Shown here: piece by piece, positions 33,166 to 47,283 of the stretch
Layout: the number at the start of each line of letters is the position of its first letter
Numbering within the stretch: the stretch's first letter is position 1
Assembly: GCA_021399435.1 (NCBI GenBank)
Contig: JAJTUP010000013.1
Coordinates: 62,001 to 126,000 of the forward strand
DNA length: 64,000 bases
Direction: 5' to 3'
Source of the DNA: Diaporthe sp. PMI_573
Lineage: Eukaryota; Ascomycota; Sordariomycetes; Diaporthales; Diaporthaceae
Made by a program: the position numbers and the translations under genes
The notes under the pieces: generated by a model
The model's input: the letters and a program-made list of their open reading frames with translations, nothing else
Database searches by the model: none
Told to the model about the DNA's origin: nothing

Positions 33166-33900
33166 TCAGCCCAATGGCCGGCCGAGGAAAAGCATGAACC
33201 GAGAGACCTTGGCGATCTTCTTGTGTGCAAGGAATCCCTGATCGGCGGACGAAGCGCTGGCCGCTGCTAGTACGAGCTCCGCATTACTGTATGAAGAAGC
33301 CAATAGACAGCATTGACTCCTTACCCCGAGAAAAGTGACAGTGTTCAAAACTGTTTCTTATTCTAGCTTGGCTGCACTCCCCAGTCTTGGCCATTATTCT
33401 GGAGGTTGCAAATGGACTATATCCACATGTGCTTGAACCCTCGGTTCGTGACACTGACACTAGGACTGGAAGCAATTTTCAGGGTCAGGCACTTTAGCTT
33501 GTGATATAGGGACAACCGCAAGCCCTCGTGGGCAGTGATGATATCCTGGACCGCAGGAAACAAAGGACAACAGTACCCAAACGGGTAGGTAATTATACTT
33601 CAGATCTTTATTGGAATCCACTCCTTTAATTGGCAATTGATCGAGCCCTCAACCGTTGAGAGTTCAGGGCATCAGAAAGCACAATTACATAGGTAGGGAT
33701 GGACTTGCTTGAAACGTAGCTGGAAGTTCACTCTGTGAAATTCCCTCTTTGATGTATCTGCCAATAGTTGCCCTATCAGTCTTGAGATATTGTACGATCC
33801 CCCAGCGGTGGCTCAAAACCACACTTGGGTTGCTCCTGGGAAGGCGAACATCCACTGTGATGAGGTGCTGAGTCGATTCAAACATCACTGAGCCGCACCG
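33166..33900 (-). pseudogene. HET-domain protein, decayed N-terminal part
   Basis: Remnant of a heterokaryon-incompatibility-type protein read on the minus strand. The first block, VVLSHRWGIVQYLKTDRAT then ISQSELPATFQ (33840-33703), is the opening of a HET domain. About 410 nt further on, in another frame, SSYSNAELVLAAASASSADQ (about 33300-33230) is its closing part. In between, the frame leading up to the second block reads PPE-stop-WPRLGSAAKLE-stop, i.e. the expected DW-E-x-M region with in-frame TAA codons. Stops and frame changes make it a pseudogene; the TAA codons at Gln-like positions would fit C-to-T repeat-induced mutation. No intact start or C-terminal part is seen. It is the second HET relic in the window. 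Confidence 0.5.
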
Positions 33901-34417
33901 GGTATTTAAAAGTACTCTTGCTTTCTTCGCGCTTCGACTGGGTGTTTTCACATCTCTCAAGCCACCACCGAGCGATCTCTACGCACCAAAGCAGGATTCC
34001 CATTTGAGGATTGGCTTGTATTACGGTTCTGATTTCGGCTCGGCGTCTGCTCTTTGGCTATTAGGGCCGTCAGCTGGTCACCAGCCTGTGGGTACTGCAA
34101 ACGGAAATCGCTCACCTGTCTGGTAGACCACTTAGGCCTACTTCCATCCATAGCCAGTCACGAAGTCTGTCAACACACGGAGAAAGCAGTTCTTGTCCTC
34201 GCCGCACCCATATTTCAAATCCACAGTTCGACGGCTCTGGCAGCAGTTGCTGTCACACGACATAAGCACCTGTATCTGCGCTGTATTGGCCATCGCTTTT
34301 GCATGTATAGTACAGTGTATGTATTTTCGAGACAGTTGCTTCTCATGGGAATCACTCAAGATGGCCATAACTGCTGCTGCACCAAGGCCTTAGAGTTGCT
34401 CTCTTGATGTAAGTAGT
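33901..34417. other. Intergenic, no supported gene
   Basis: Several short minus-strand frames (64-91 codons) might belong to the decayed HET gene upstream region, but none has a recognisable motif. Confidence 0.3.
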
Positions 34418-34590
34418 TTCGTTTTTAATCTTATAAAACTATTAAAAATTATTAAAGATAATGTTTTTAATAAAATAAATAAAAGTTTAAGCCCCTCTAT
34501 TTGAAATTTATTAAAGTATTAGTAAAACAAGTAAACTATAGAATTTATAACTAAATTATAATTCTACATTGAATTTTAAAATGCCTAGCA
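34418..34590. repeat. AT-rich island
   Basis: About 170 nt of almost pure A/T (TTAATAAAATAAATAAAAG, TTTATTAAAGTATTAGTAAA) beside the HET relic. It resembles the islands at 6.6 and 15.2-15.6 kb and is probably a transposon remnant. Confidence 0.4.
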
Positions 34591-35027
34591 GCGAAACAAA
34601 CCACATTTAAACACCCACGGTTAGTCAAGCCTTGCATTATATATATCTCTTGGCTCAAGATGTATAACGTAGCCAACTAGAAGGGACCAGGCGTTCCTTG
34701 CACGCTTTGAAAAGCTCTCAATATTGTTCTCCGTGGGGACGTTGGACGTTATCAAATGGTTTCCCCATCAAAAATGACCTTGTGCTTTCCTGGTAGATTT
34801 GAACACGATGACTGCACTGGGAACCATCAACTATGTCTACTTCTCTGGTATAAGACTGGCCTCCGCTTCTCAATGATCAGCAGTACATCAGTACCCGAAA
34901 CCATGTATAGTCGTCGTGTCTGTGTGGACTATCGTGGAGCGCACTATTTTGACTCGACTGACCTGGAAGGTCGAACGTGCAGCCGAATGGCTACAACCTA
35001 CGCCCCCGACTCTGTGTCTGTCCGGGC

Positions 35028-35050
35028 GGTCACGTGATAAGCGCGTGACC
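35028..35050. promoter_or_regulatory. Inverted repeat GGTCACG/CGTGACC
   Basis: Perfect 7-bp arms separated by 9 nt; the left arm overlaps a CACGTG E-box (TCACGTGA). It has the symmetry of a dimeric bHLH or bZIP factor site, but there is no gene close enough to tie it to. Confidence 0.3.
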
Positions 35051-37801
35051 CTTAAGTGAATGTGCCATTCCACAGTAATCTCAGCACGTATCTATTGAAC
35101 AAACCGCTGCCCAGAGTCATTGAGGAGCCTTGCATACGCACATGTGATAGAGTCTTGAATCCTTGTTGAAGTCTCTTAGCATCAAGACTTGGATGATGTG
35201 CTCAACCAGCTATCACCGAATAAACCACCCACACCGAATACCCTGTTTCCTCAGCGTGTACGTATACGACAGGCCGACCAGCAATTACAGAGCCATTCAC
35301 ACGAAAATACAAAGCTTCTCCTAATTCTCAAGATCCACATGCCAAAGAGTCCCGCCGCTTCAGCCTCGCGGTCACGGCCTAAGACCGGAATAACCCGGCC
35401 CCAGCCCCAGCCCGATGCCTGGCCAGCCCTGACAGCAGCGCTTTGATCTCGTCCGAACAAAGAAGGGCAGCGCAGACAGGCTGTTTGCATCGCAGGCATG
35501 GAGCCCTATTCCCAGAAGAGCTCGCCCCGGCCCACAAGACCCGCGAAGCTAGCGCAGCCCATCAGATATGCCAGATGAGTGGCGGACTCTCTTGGCAGGG
35601 AAACCGTCGTCTCGCCGACTGGAATGGGCCAGGGGAAGCTCTCAGGCTCTGTCGGAAATTAGAGGGAAAATAGAGGCAGAACAACATTCATGGCTCAGCG
35701 CCATTCCCGAGCGCCATTCCCGGCCGCGTGTGCGAGCCGCCCTCGGGCGTTTACTTAGAACAGCACCATTCCATCACCGTCGTTGTATTTCAGAAACAGG
35801 TGTGGTTGCATCTCAACTTTTGTCGAGAAACCTCATCCGTCGGCTAGTAGAGCAATTCTTCCCGAGTTGCTCGCTTCCTTCCCAGAACCCGTCCATTCCT
35901 CCACTGTCCCATACTCATCTCCCACCAGCAATGCATGAAAGGGGACTCTCCGTTCGGCGCACTCACTATCAGTCGCCACCCCCCTTTCAGGCTGGCAGAT
36001 TGGTAATGCCGGCGGCAGGCAGAAGCAGCCAGCCCGAGTGAGACCCGTTGCTCTCTCATTCCAAAAGCAGCTGTAGGCAAGGAAGACGCTGGGACGGAAC
36101 AAGCCGTTATGAATTGTCTTGTCTCTCAGCTGCTTTTCCCGCTTCACCGCGCCACTATCATTCCTTCTGATCTGCCCAAGGCTTTTTCTCAGACCCCCTT
36201 CCCACTCGTCCCGCTTATTTCAAATGTTACTTTGTCGTCGGGATGGGGATGATGGGTCACGCTGGCAATACTAGGTAGGTGTTTACCAGTTCCCCACCTC
36301 GGAATCTACCACTCCAGCTGTTTGGATAAGGCCCGTGTCGCACAGCGGAGTGGACGAAGAAGCCCGTCTCCGAACATTGTAGTGAGGTATGCCGACGCTC
36401 AGGTGACCACTCTCTCATCCAGGCCTGCCCCGAGCCAGGTAGGTAGATGAACGTCGTTGGGCCAGGTTCGAGGCCCGAAATGACGTGTTCCTGAGGCCAG
36501 TTGCAGTCGCGGTATGATATACTGGCCTCCGTAGCCGGCGTTCCTTCTCTTCATTCGGGCCGACAGTCTCTTGCCCGATACAAGAAACAGAGCAAAGAGC
36601 CACAGTCAAGGCTGAGCTTCAAGTATAGTGAGACCAATATAAATAATACCGATTCTGTCCGTGTGCTCACCCAGAAAATGTGGGACTAGAAGAAAAAGCA
36701 CATATCCGCATGAAATTAGAGGCGCTTCCCATCAAGCCACTTTCCTATGTCGTTTTGAATATCGCCGGATAAAAGCGTGAACCTTTAAAAGCACAGCACA
36801 GAAAACTGGGTTAGGGGAGGACAATACCGTGTTTCATTGCTGCATTAATTCGAATATGCCCATCTTGTCTGCAACTGTAAGCTCGATAGTTCTGTTCCTC
36901 CATTGGTCACATCACCATAGTCCAGTAGCACATCACCTTCATCAAGATGTGGTCAGACTTTGGGAAGCACGAACAAGGAAAGCAACTATCGACCAAAGCT
37001 ACCCAAACGCACTAGTGGAGCGATTGATCTCACGACCCTCAATGACAGGCAGTCAACCAAAAAAGCCCAGTTGACATTCTCTCAAATTTCAACATAAATT
37101 GTGGCTTGGTTTCGTAGTGCTGGGGGGTTGGGGCCGAGAGATGACACAATTCAAATGCTGTCACACAGAGCAGGGCTCAGCAATATATTTGTGTTGTGTG
37201 ACCAATTGAATAGGCACACGCACAAGCATTTGTACACAAAACGAGGCTGATTAACTTGTATCACGACGAAGAAGAAAGAAGGATGGGTGGAGAGGGGGGG
37301 AAAAAAAACAGACACACATAGAAGAAATGCGAGAATGACGAAGCGCACGACAAACAGTAAGTTGCCCATTGTGAGGCAACTGAAAATCGAGATACATCCA
37401 CCCCAAACGCCCACAAGACATGACCGCCAGAAATTCGATTGAATCTGACGGGACAAAAAGCCTCTGAAAACCAGGAAAGCCTCGCGCTCAAGCATCGCCC
37501 CACCGACGCCGCCAAACCTGCAGGACTTTGCTGTCCGAACGTATTCACCGACCCGCCGGTACGCCCGGTCGGACAGACAGACAAATTGCGGATTCCTACG
37601 TGGAGGGTGATACAGACTGAGGCCTATCCTAGGTTGGGAACGCCTCAGAGACGGAAATTTGTGATTTCTGTATGTATATTGTGGCCAGGATTAATATTCC
37701 ATGCAAGAAGCACACTCACTTACACACCTTGGCACTTGCACACACACGCCATGCCAAACTGTTGTCCTGAATCATCTCTGCTGCGCGTGGCGCTTGACCG
37801 A

Positions 37802-37831
37802 CTCTGACTCTGGCTCTGACTCTGACTCTGC
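37802..37831 (+). repeat. CTCTGA hexanucleotide repeat
   Basis: Five consecutive 6-nt units (CTCTGA, with CTCTGG and CTCTGC variants). Similar GACTCTGA-type runs recur at about 43705 and 55545-55575. Confidence 0.8.
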
Positions 37832-40800
37832 CCGCCACACTTTCCCCCCACTTGAGAAATGGGTTGTGTGCGTGCGTACGTGTGTTTCGTGGCTGCAGAA
37901 CCAAGACCTGCGGGAGGCCCGCCTTCCGGCGCGCTAGTGCCCGGACGTGAAGCTGCCCTTTCGATAGCTCCGACACACGGACGTGCCGTGTCATTTTCTT
38001 CTTTTTCTTTTTCTTTCCTTCTGAATGCCCTGTACCTGTCTCCATGTATGAGCTTGGGCAGTTTGTATTCGGCCCGAATGCCCGTGCACACGCTTCTCGT
38101 GACCGATCAGCCACTTGACATATCAGAGGTGCGTACGCGTAGGTGTGCAGGTCCCGTATTGAAGAGCTATTGAAGAGCGAGCAAGAGAGCGAGCGAGCAC
38201 CTCCCCGGCGGGTCTCGTCTTGTTCCGTTCGCTCACTCGCTCGCTTGCTCCACGACTTGACTGCATGTGTGCGTAGGACTGTGTGCATGCATGCATGCAG
38301 GGCAACCACTTGCGCACCGGTGATTTCTGTTTTATGCCCAGCCCGAGCAATAATTGAGAAGGCGTGCAGTGGCGTCGAAGCTAAACCGGGGGTTGGGTGT
38401 CTGCTGTCAGTCTGTAAGTGGGCAGAGCAGGGTCGGGAAGGCTACTTGTAGCGCGCCCGGCGTTGTCAGTTTGGCCCGAAGTTTTTCTACCCACACCACA
38501 AAAATCCAAAAACGGCCGCTTGGTAAACCAATTGCTGTCAGCCCATCATCCCATCTGCCTTAGCTCGGTTTGCCTGCGAGGGATGCTTCCCTGCGTGGGG
38601 ACGTCGACTAAATCTTGCGATACGAACGAGGCCAGGTCGGAATTGTTACTGTAGCCAGTGTAGACAACAAGCATCTCATCTGGCCAGTCGATCATGGGCT
38701 TGCTCGGCGGGAGCATCGTTCAGCTCACGTCGACCTCTTTCTGCCAGTGCCATGTACAGAAAGGGAATGTGCACGCATAGTCGCCACCCGGGCAGCCGGG
38801 CAGCCGGGGAAGCTGCTGCAACCTGCTTGACTGGCCTGGTGTATCACCGGCACCCTGATGTTCCCTCCCCCGTCCTCCCTTCCCCGATCAGCCCGCGGCC
38901 CTGGGACCTGCCACCCACCCGCCAGGCCACCCCGGTTAGAACATCAGCAAGGGTGAAGGATGCCTGCTCGTCGGTGTCGCAAGTGCCGGCAGGTGGGCAT
39001 GCATCATTCGTCGAAAAGGAGCAGAGGCCATCCTCGGCTTCACGAGACAAAACAGTGATCCCCATGCCGGTTGCGAATACCGGCCATGGGTCATTGCAGA
39101 ATCCCATCTCTCTGCAAGGGACCCGTGGTGTCAAGCTGGTTGAAACAAACAGCAACAATGTTGCCCGCCTTGCCTGCTTGAAGCCCTCGTGGCCTTGGAC
39201 ACCTTATTCGTCGAACGACTGGCCAGTGCGTCTCTTCCCACGCCCCTTCAACAATCCCATCTGGGACTTGTCCGCTGCGCTCCCGCTGCACACCACAGCC
39301 CCGGACACCAAGTCAGCATTTCCATCCGATCTATGCACGAGAAACCGCGTGGTCCGGTAAACGGAAAGGCCCCCCCCTTCAAGCTTCCCGTCCCCCGGAT
39401 TCTCGGGGTGGTCAAGTCAATGCGACCCCCGTTGTTGAGGACCACAAGATGTGCAGAAGGAGCCAAAACCCAGAGTCGATTGCCAACACTGGGGACCATC
39501 CACAAGCCTCACGACGTAATCTGAGAGGGCTCAGTACAGCCTTGCGGCCCTTCCTCGACGTAATTAAACTGTGATATCATCTGATATCACTTCCCTCGTC
39601 TGCCGGTATCATGTCAAGGTCCTCGACGGACGGGGACGGCGATGAGATTGGGCGTGGCGAGCAGCACAACCCCGCTGACACACACTTCACGGGACTCATG
39701 AGGCTGCAGGTGAGATTGTGCCCAATGCCACCCATGCTTTTAGGGACGCTAAACACGGCAGTTGATCGACACACTGACCAGCCCACCCCTTGTCCCTTGC
39801 CTCGTCCACATTGTGTACACTAGCGCGCAGTTGACAGCGGCGCACAGAAAGCGCAACAGGGTATCATCGCGCACTAACCAGGCCTCACGATTCCTCTTTT
39901 CGGCTGGGCATCTTGCCCGCGCTACAGCTCTTCGGGCTCCCCTGTCGCTTCTGAGACGCTCCCCTGTGCCAATCATTAAGGTGGGGTCACATATGGCAGC
40001 GCTGCTGGCCGCTGACAGGCTTTCGATCGTCGTGACCCCACGCCTCGACGACGGGGTAAATGGACCCCTGGCCAATCTCCCGAGCATCGGGGGTCCAGTG
40101 GGATTCGAAATGAGGCTTTCAGGGTTCCTCATTTGGGAAACTTTGTCCAAATGCTGTTGCAGCAGCTAAGCACTGCCTCTGCTTATTGCGGTAGGCGGGT
40201 TGCCACCACACACCGCGAGAGAAAGAAGGAAGGAGGGTGGAACGGGTTAGGGGGCGTGTTCTTGGAGGAAGACAGCCAATCCTGTAGACGTCAAGTAAGT
40301 CACCCACCCACTCAGCCAGGACTCGACTGGGGAGACCCGCATTCCCGGATCGCGACCTGGTCCTGGCGGACGGCGACCCCTCGACCCGCAATATGGCATC
40401 GCTTCCGCCGAACTTTGTGTTGACAATGGCTCCGACCTCGCTATGCTGGGCGTTGGCATGAGCCATGGGACTCATGAACCTGGAAAAGGCTATCTGGGGC
40501 GCAAATTACCTTCATTGTGATGTTCGCTCGTGCATCGTCAACGCCCACACCTTTGGGCCCTTCTGCCAGGGCTGGCAAGGCTTGGTGCTGATAGCATACC
40601 TGCAAGTCGAAACTGTCATCCTCCGGATTAGGCAGGCAATGCGTGACAGGTCGGGGCCGGCCAATGACGCCTTTTGCCAGGGGGTAGGGGGGGGGGACGA
40701 GATCGTCCCTCTCAGACCCTCTTGTCATCCCAGGCCCCTGGGCCGAGCATACAGGGCATAGCGACTGTCACTGCCGGGGATGTGGTCGTATCTGGGAAGG

Positions 40801-43800
40801 TTGATCGAGGTACAGTACAAACATCTCAAGGTTGCGTCCGAACAGCGGTTCGAAGTTTGCCTCCCAGCTCCACAAGAACGACGACAACACTCGGATGGAT
40901 CTCCACGCGGCCACGTGCTGTGATGGAAATCTCCGGCCATCTTGCAAAGACAAGAAACGCGAGTGGCACCGGTACAACGCTGCTGGTCGACTCCTTACCC
41001 TCCCAGGACCACTCTCTGTCTTTCCGCACGGGGACCAGATGCCATCCAAGCCAGTTTTCTGCTAGGTCCACACCGACTTCTTCTGAGCTCCCTGATGCAC
41101 GGGGCAGCCGCCAAGATGACATGGCTACAAGAGTCCCACAAGGTACGCGTCAACCACCATCATTTGAGATGTGGCCTTGCGGGTTTCGTTCATACATACA
41201 TAGGCACACACTCTCATGTAGGAGTGGTAATGGTGCAATCTTGATACGAGATGAGGCAAGTATCTCGGGAGGTGAGGTCAAGGTTGGGAGGGCGGCTCTG
41301 GTCGGCCAAGGGTGCATCGTCTGCTCTCGGCGACATGAGTCCAAATTGCTTCCCCAGCTTTTTGTAATTGCCGTTCATAGCTGCCCCGGATATTTGAGTT
41401 TCAAGTCGACGTTTTGGGACAGGAAGGCAAATCCGGTTGATCATTTGGGGATTAGCAGCCAAGGCTAGTTGGTCAGAACTGGATGTTCTAACGTTTGTGC
41501 AATCTTTTGGCTTTCGAGCCGCAACGGCGGCCGTGCTCATCTCGGGTGGGGCTCGACAGATCTTCTCCGAACATGGCGCACCGACCACGTTGCTGAGGTC
41601 CGCTGTCACGGAGCTTGTTGGAATCTGTTGATTGGGACCCATGACCACGAAATGAGATGGAGAGTGTGCCATCGAAGCGGGTCCCCCTATCCTTCTCTTC
41701 CTTTTAGGGAAGTCCATGCGTCTTAGAGCCTCTCCCAGGCGTCAAAGACGATCTGGGGTTGGACATGACCCTGGTGCTGCCTCATCAAAACCGGCCCACA
41801 GTCAGCTCAGGATGTGTAGGGAATGCAGGCGTGTTGAACAACACCTGCAACCATGAACACCGGTGGGGTGTGCTAAGTCAGCACCATACAGTAGAGGCAC
41901 CGGCTTGGTACGATTCACCTGTGAGTTGCGGACAGGAGCTGCGTATTCGTCGCTACGGGAGAACAGGCAACGTACTGTCTGAAGTTCGCTTCCATGCTGG
42001 CGGGCTGTCGGACAGAATGGCACATGCTGTGGGCTAGAGAAGCCGGTGATGCAGCCCCGGTCGCGTCGACAGCTGTGCCGGGACACCGATGGGCCCATGT
42101 TGACCTGCAGTCATAGTCAACAGTGACCATGCCCTTTCCTGTTGCCCGCCAAATTACTCACCCAAAACCAGGAAGTGGCATGGCTCGTGCTGGGTCGCGT
42201 GGTCCTAGAAGGGGAATGGAGCATCACTGGGCAGATGAGCTGATGAGTTAACACGCCTCTTTGGGCTTGGGCTGACGAGGACGGCTAAGGGTCTGCTTGC
42301 TTGCATGCTCATCTCCCTTGGGTTCCATCTCCATTTCAGTACGGTAGTCTTGGGAGTGGGCTTGGTGCATATTGGTGCGGTTTTGCTCGTGCTTCGAAGA
42401 GGCCGCCTGTCGCAGATGTGACCATTCTACCAGACACCAGAGCCATCCTCCCTTGTGAGGCTGTGACGTTGATGGTAGCACCAGGGACATGTGGTATCCG
42501 CCACGCTGGGTTGCCACCCCCCCGGGCCCAAAACATACCAGCAGGTCATAACGGAGTTTTGTGTAGGCTGGCAGGTTAGTTGTCTGGTCGTACACGGGGC
42601 GGGGGTGGAAGCGTTCCGCGAGCGAAGTGATCAGCGGAAGAAATAAGGGCTTGCAACCAGGGCAAGGGGCAAGGTGAGCTAGGTGCACCATGTGAGCAGC
42701 TACCAAGGCAATCGATCTACTGTATGTTGAATGGCTTGCAGGCGGCTTGCCTAAGTCGGAGGGCGGTGCTGCCTGCAGGCATACGTGGGATGAGGTGCCC
42801 AGGGTGTCTGGGTGTTTTGTCTGGGTTGCGAGCGTTTCCGCTGTCATTGGCCTGGTGCTTGGGGGCGGCGTGGCACCAAAGGGGGCGTCTTGATGGTGTT
42901 ATTCCCGGATGCTGTGCTCCCGTTGGTGCAGCACCAAGGGCACCCACTCACACGCCCACCGCTACTTGCAAGGGCTGGGGGGGGGGGGGCGGGCAGCCGT
43001 GTTATGCAGTACCGCTCCGCTACCGATGCTTGCATCGTGGGACTGAACGGACCGTGGACAACAGCGGCCCACCACGCCCAGATCCGTCCACGTCCTGTCA
43101 AGAAGCAGCAGGGGTTTGGACACAAGGCATAGGTGTGTTTTCTTTCCTCTGCCAGACCTGTCTGAGGCAGACATGATGTGTCAGCGTGGGGCGGTGTCTT
43201 GCTGCTTCCGTCGATATTCGACGGCTGGGGGCTGGGGGCTTGAGAAAGGGTGGTGGTGGTGGGGGGGGGGTTGACAAGGGGCAGTTGAATCTACGAGCAG
43301 GCGGAGGGAGGCGGAGGGAGGCGACCGTGATCCGCGAGGGCAGTGCGGTATAATTCCTCGGTCAAGCCCTCGACGACAAACGCCCGCGTGGAGCCCTGCC
43401 GCTGTTGCTCTCCCTGATGCGGCTGAACGGAGTGACGTATGTACAGACAGCACCCATGAGATATAGTCGCAAATCGCGGGAGATGACCAGTCCACCACAC
43501 CAGGCCGGGGTGCGGGAGGGGGCAGCAAATGTGGGCGGTCTGATATCTGATCAGCCTGCCTCGAGACGAAGTTGAGATGCCAGGATGCGTACTGGCGCGG
43601 TACATTGCAATGTGCCGTACTGTGTAGGCCGTGAGTGGGTTTTCGCTGGCCTATGCTCCCTGGACAGCCTAGCGAGCCCCATGGGTGCTAACTCTCAATC
43701 CTGCTCCGGATCTGAATCTGACGCTGGGGCCCGTCCGAGAAGGAGGCTGTATGGCATCATAGGGCAGCACAGACGAGATGAAGGGCGGCGCATTGCAGCG

Positions 43801-45660
43801 TCAGTGCAGGCTCGTGAGGCCCAGAGCGAGTACCAGAGGATTCACTCAGACCGATACCAACGACCGCGCCGCCAGATTTTCCCGCGACTAGAGGAAGCAC
43901 ACCAACTGCGCCGGTTGGGGGGGGGGGCGTTCTCATCGAGCGAGGATGTGAGAGGCAAGAAAAAGTTGAGGGAGCAGAAAAGAACGACGTCAGAGGGCAC
44001 ACCAGCAACGCAGCACGAACCCAAGGGGCTGGATGACTCGTGCAGCATGGGCAATGAGGTGTCTGCCGTGTCACGCAGCTTGTTCCTTCCCGCCCGCGCC
44101 TGCCTGCAAGTCCCCAATCCCAAGTCCCCCCCGTCGCAATGACTTTCCCGCGCCATCCCCCCCATCCCGGGCTACGAAATGATGCTGGGGCAGGGTGTAG
44201 TGAAGCCTGCTCGTTGCCGAACTGGTGACTGGTAAATGAACCCATTGAATCATCTCAGCGTCACGACAGCGGCAGCGACAATACTACCGTGTGGACGGCT
44301 TGGCATAAAATTCGGGCTTGTGATTAACTTATTTGGCTGCGTACAATAAATACACGATGAACAACAGGGCAGCGGTGCAGACGCAGGAGCTACCCATCGT
44401 GCAGAGACTACCTACGTAATGTAGTGCCCGACTTAGCTAGCCTGTGTTCTGGTCTCCTGCCCGTCCGTGCTAGCCTTCCTTGCTTGCCCGTTTCAGTATT
44501 GCAGAGCCTGAACGCCCGCACCCTGGGGGCGGGGCGGCGAGGCGAAATGTTCAAAACCCCCTCCTCTAGTCGACCTTCTCTCGCCCAAGACCAGACGAGC
44601 CGAAGAGTCGACCACCGACCATCCGGTTGGCCATCTCGTCTCGACGAAGGATCCCATCATGCCGTGACATGCCCCAGTTCTTGATGCGGGCACGCATACT
44701 GGCATTCACAGTACTGATACATACACTTGCGCCAAATACTATCGGCGTGTTGCAAGCAAAAAAAAATAAAAAAAAATGAGACGACAGCTTCGCGCACTTT
44801 TTTTTTTTCCATCTGCCCTTGGAGTACCTTGCCGGGATGGCTTGGGTGGATGGACAGACGGGTGAGTGGACAGACTGGTGGCTATTGATTCGGGACAGTG
44901 TGATGTCAGTGGGGTTTCACGATGCGAGTCCACCTCCAGCTCCAGCTCCACCTCACCCTCACCTTCTCACCCTCGCCCTCACCTTGCCCTCAGCTGTTCC
45001 TTCCCGCATCATTCCTGGCTGAGGTGCGGACTGGCAAGGGAAGGCGGAAGTGGGGTGAGGGACGGGGGGAGGAGGGGGCCAGCGCATCTGGCACATGCTT
45101 GACCATCGCATCATGACGGCAAATAGACAGCAGGAAAAACTAAATGAGGGACCCAATCTCCCAATCGTCTGATGCGAGAAGGGTCTTTGTCTTGCAATTC
45201 GGACTCAAAACACCTCGAGATGCACGCGTGCAGGCAGTCCAATCCAATCCAATCCAAAATCGTGCGCAGTGTTATTTTTATATCGCAGTCCACCTGCGCT
45301 CCACACTGAACGGCTCATGTGTTGCTCAGGTGCGGCCTCGTCTGATTCAGTCAACACCCCAGACCCCCCAGACCCCAAGGCTGAGAACCTCTTTCCCTTG
45401 CGTCCTGTATCAGTACAGCGAGTTTCCCCCCCAAACAAGGGGGGGGGTCTCGCCCCACTTGCTCACAAGAGCCGAACCCACCACCGCCTCCGTCTTGTCA
45501 TCCTCGGACACGGCGCATTGCGTGCGTCCTTCCCCTTGCTACACTGCTTGTTGACCCCGAGTTGATTCATGTCTCGGATCGTGATAAAGTTATCGTGGAG
45601 ATGCCGCTAGACGAGGTGCCCTACGCCAGGGAGGCAGTCTTGTCCGCAGGACGTGGACCG

Positions 45661-45676
45661 TACACAGTACTGTGTA
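45661..45676. promoter_or_regulatory. 16-nt perfect palindrome TACACAGTACTGTGTA
   Basis: Perfectly self-complementary. A second related half (GTGTACAGTACGTA) follows at 45711-45724. The same GTACAGTAC/AGTACTGT core recurs at about 10684, 40810, 43617, 47049 and 47872. This may be a binding site or simply a common intergenic motif of this genome. Confidence 0.35.
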
Positions 45677-46861
45677 AGTACAAGTAGACGACGACAACCA
45701 CACACCTACTGTGTACAGTACGTAGCGGCCATGCATGCGGTTTTTGACGAGACACAAAGCAAAGGGAAAAGCACGGTCAATTTGATGGTACCGTGCAGTA
45801 GCGCCTGTGCCATGTAGACTTGGTCCCACCGTCCCAACCGCAACCACTACCACAACCACACCCACAACCACAACCACTGCCATGGGTGTGGGTGCCTTGG
45901 TGCACGGCTGATCTGTGCAGCCCACGCTGGTGTGCTAGGTGCAGCCTCCCCTTTTCGCCTCCGAACATACATGCATACACACAGCAAGTAAGCATTGCAT
46001 GCCCTCGCATCGGTGGCGCCTCTTAGCCCTGCTCGTTGCGACAACAGCCGAGACAGATGTGAGATTGGCCTGAGCAATGGCCGTTTGATTGTTATCATCT
46101 CGCCAGGCCAGGGTATTCTTCAGGGTGATATCATCCTCTCTCGGGTTCTCAGGGTCCTCCGCCTGGGGGATGAATCCTCCCTTGGCTTGTGCGCGCTCTC
46201 TTGTTGAGAAAAATGTCTCTTTCCGGTAAGGCCGACCCTGTCGAGATTGAGGCCCCATCTGGAACGGGTAGCATGTGGGCCCGTCTTGTTGCTCCTCCCT
46301 TGCCTCCTCCCTCCCTTCCGCCCACCCTCCATCCATCCACAGAGAGTGCGGTATTGTTGTCCCCAGCTCAACCGGATTCGACTCAGATTCGGACTCAGAC
46401 ACGATGTTGAGAGTCTTGGTTCCAAGTCGTCTCAACACCCCGCCATGCCAAAGTCTGCTCCTCTCCCCGGTCTGTTCCTCAACCAGTCAGCACCAAGACT
46501 GCCAGCCAGCCCGGTACGTGCAGCCTGTGCGAAGTACCGCTACTGGCCGCATGTGTGCAGAGAGGGTCTCCGTCACCAAACAAGCACCAACCCCCCACCC
46601 ACCACCAAGGCCAATGCGACGCCACGAGGGCCCACACCAACAATCGAAGCGCGACATCTCCAGTTTATCTCCACACTGGTTCTGCCAGGGCTCCCTGTCC
46701 TCGTCTGCCGTCGTCCTTCTGTGTGTCCCGGCCCACACCACCAATTGACCGACCAGTTGCCTCATCTCGACAAGACGCACGCCCCCCCCAGTCCCGTTCA
46801 ATTCCAGTCGTCCACTCATCCCAATCCCTCACTCTGCCCCCCCTCCGCCTCCAGCATTTCT

Positions 46862-46909
46862 GCCTGTGCCTGCGCCTGTGCCTGCGCCTGTGCCTGTGCC
46901 TGTGCCTCC
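46862..46909 (+). repeat. GCCTGY hexanucleotide repeat
   Basis: Eight 6-nt units alternating GCCTGT and GCCTGC in the region upstream of the FlbC-like gene. Confidence 0.85.
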
Positions 46910-47283
46910 TCCCCATTCCCACCCCCCCTTCAATCCCAACCCCTCCTGGTTGGCCCCGGCTTTTGCTGCTTCTGCTTGTGCATCCAGCTTGCATATGCTA
47001 CTAGTCCTCGATTGTCCAAGGACCCTGTCAAACGGCTGGCGTACTACGGTACAGTACGAAACCCCTCGGGTGTGTGTGCGTGCGTGAACGAGTGAACCTG
47101 GGGCGTGTAAGGTGGGTGCGTGTTGGAGTGTGCGGTCACTGGTGTGTGTGTGTCTTCTCTGGCGTGCGATGGTCGTGGTGGTGCTCGACCTTCGTCCTCG
47201 TCCTCGGCACACTGCCCTTGACCTTGCCCTTGACGGCCCTTGACGCTACGCTACATTGCTCCGGCACACGCCCTCGTTCGCCG

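Noticed and set aside
46247..47095. 282-codon plus-strand open frame, with Cys-Ala repeats
   Set aside because: The Cys-Ala stretch comes from the GCCTGY microsatellite; no coding evidence.
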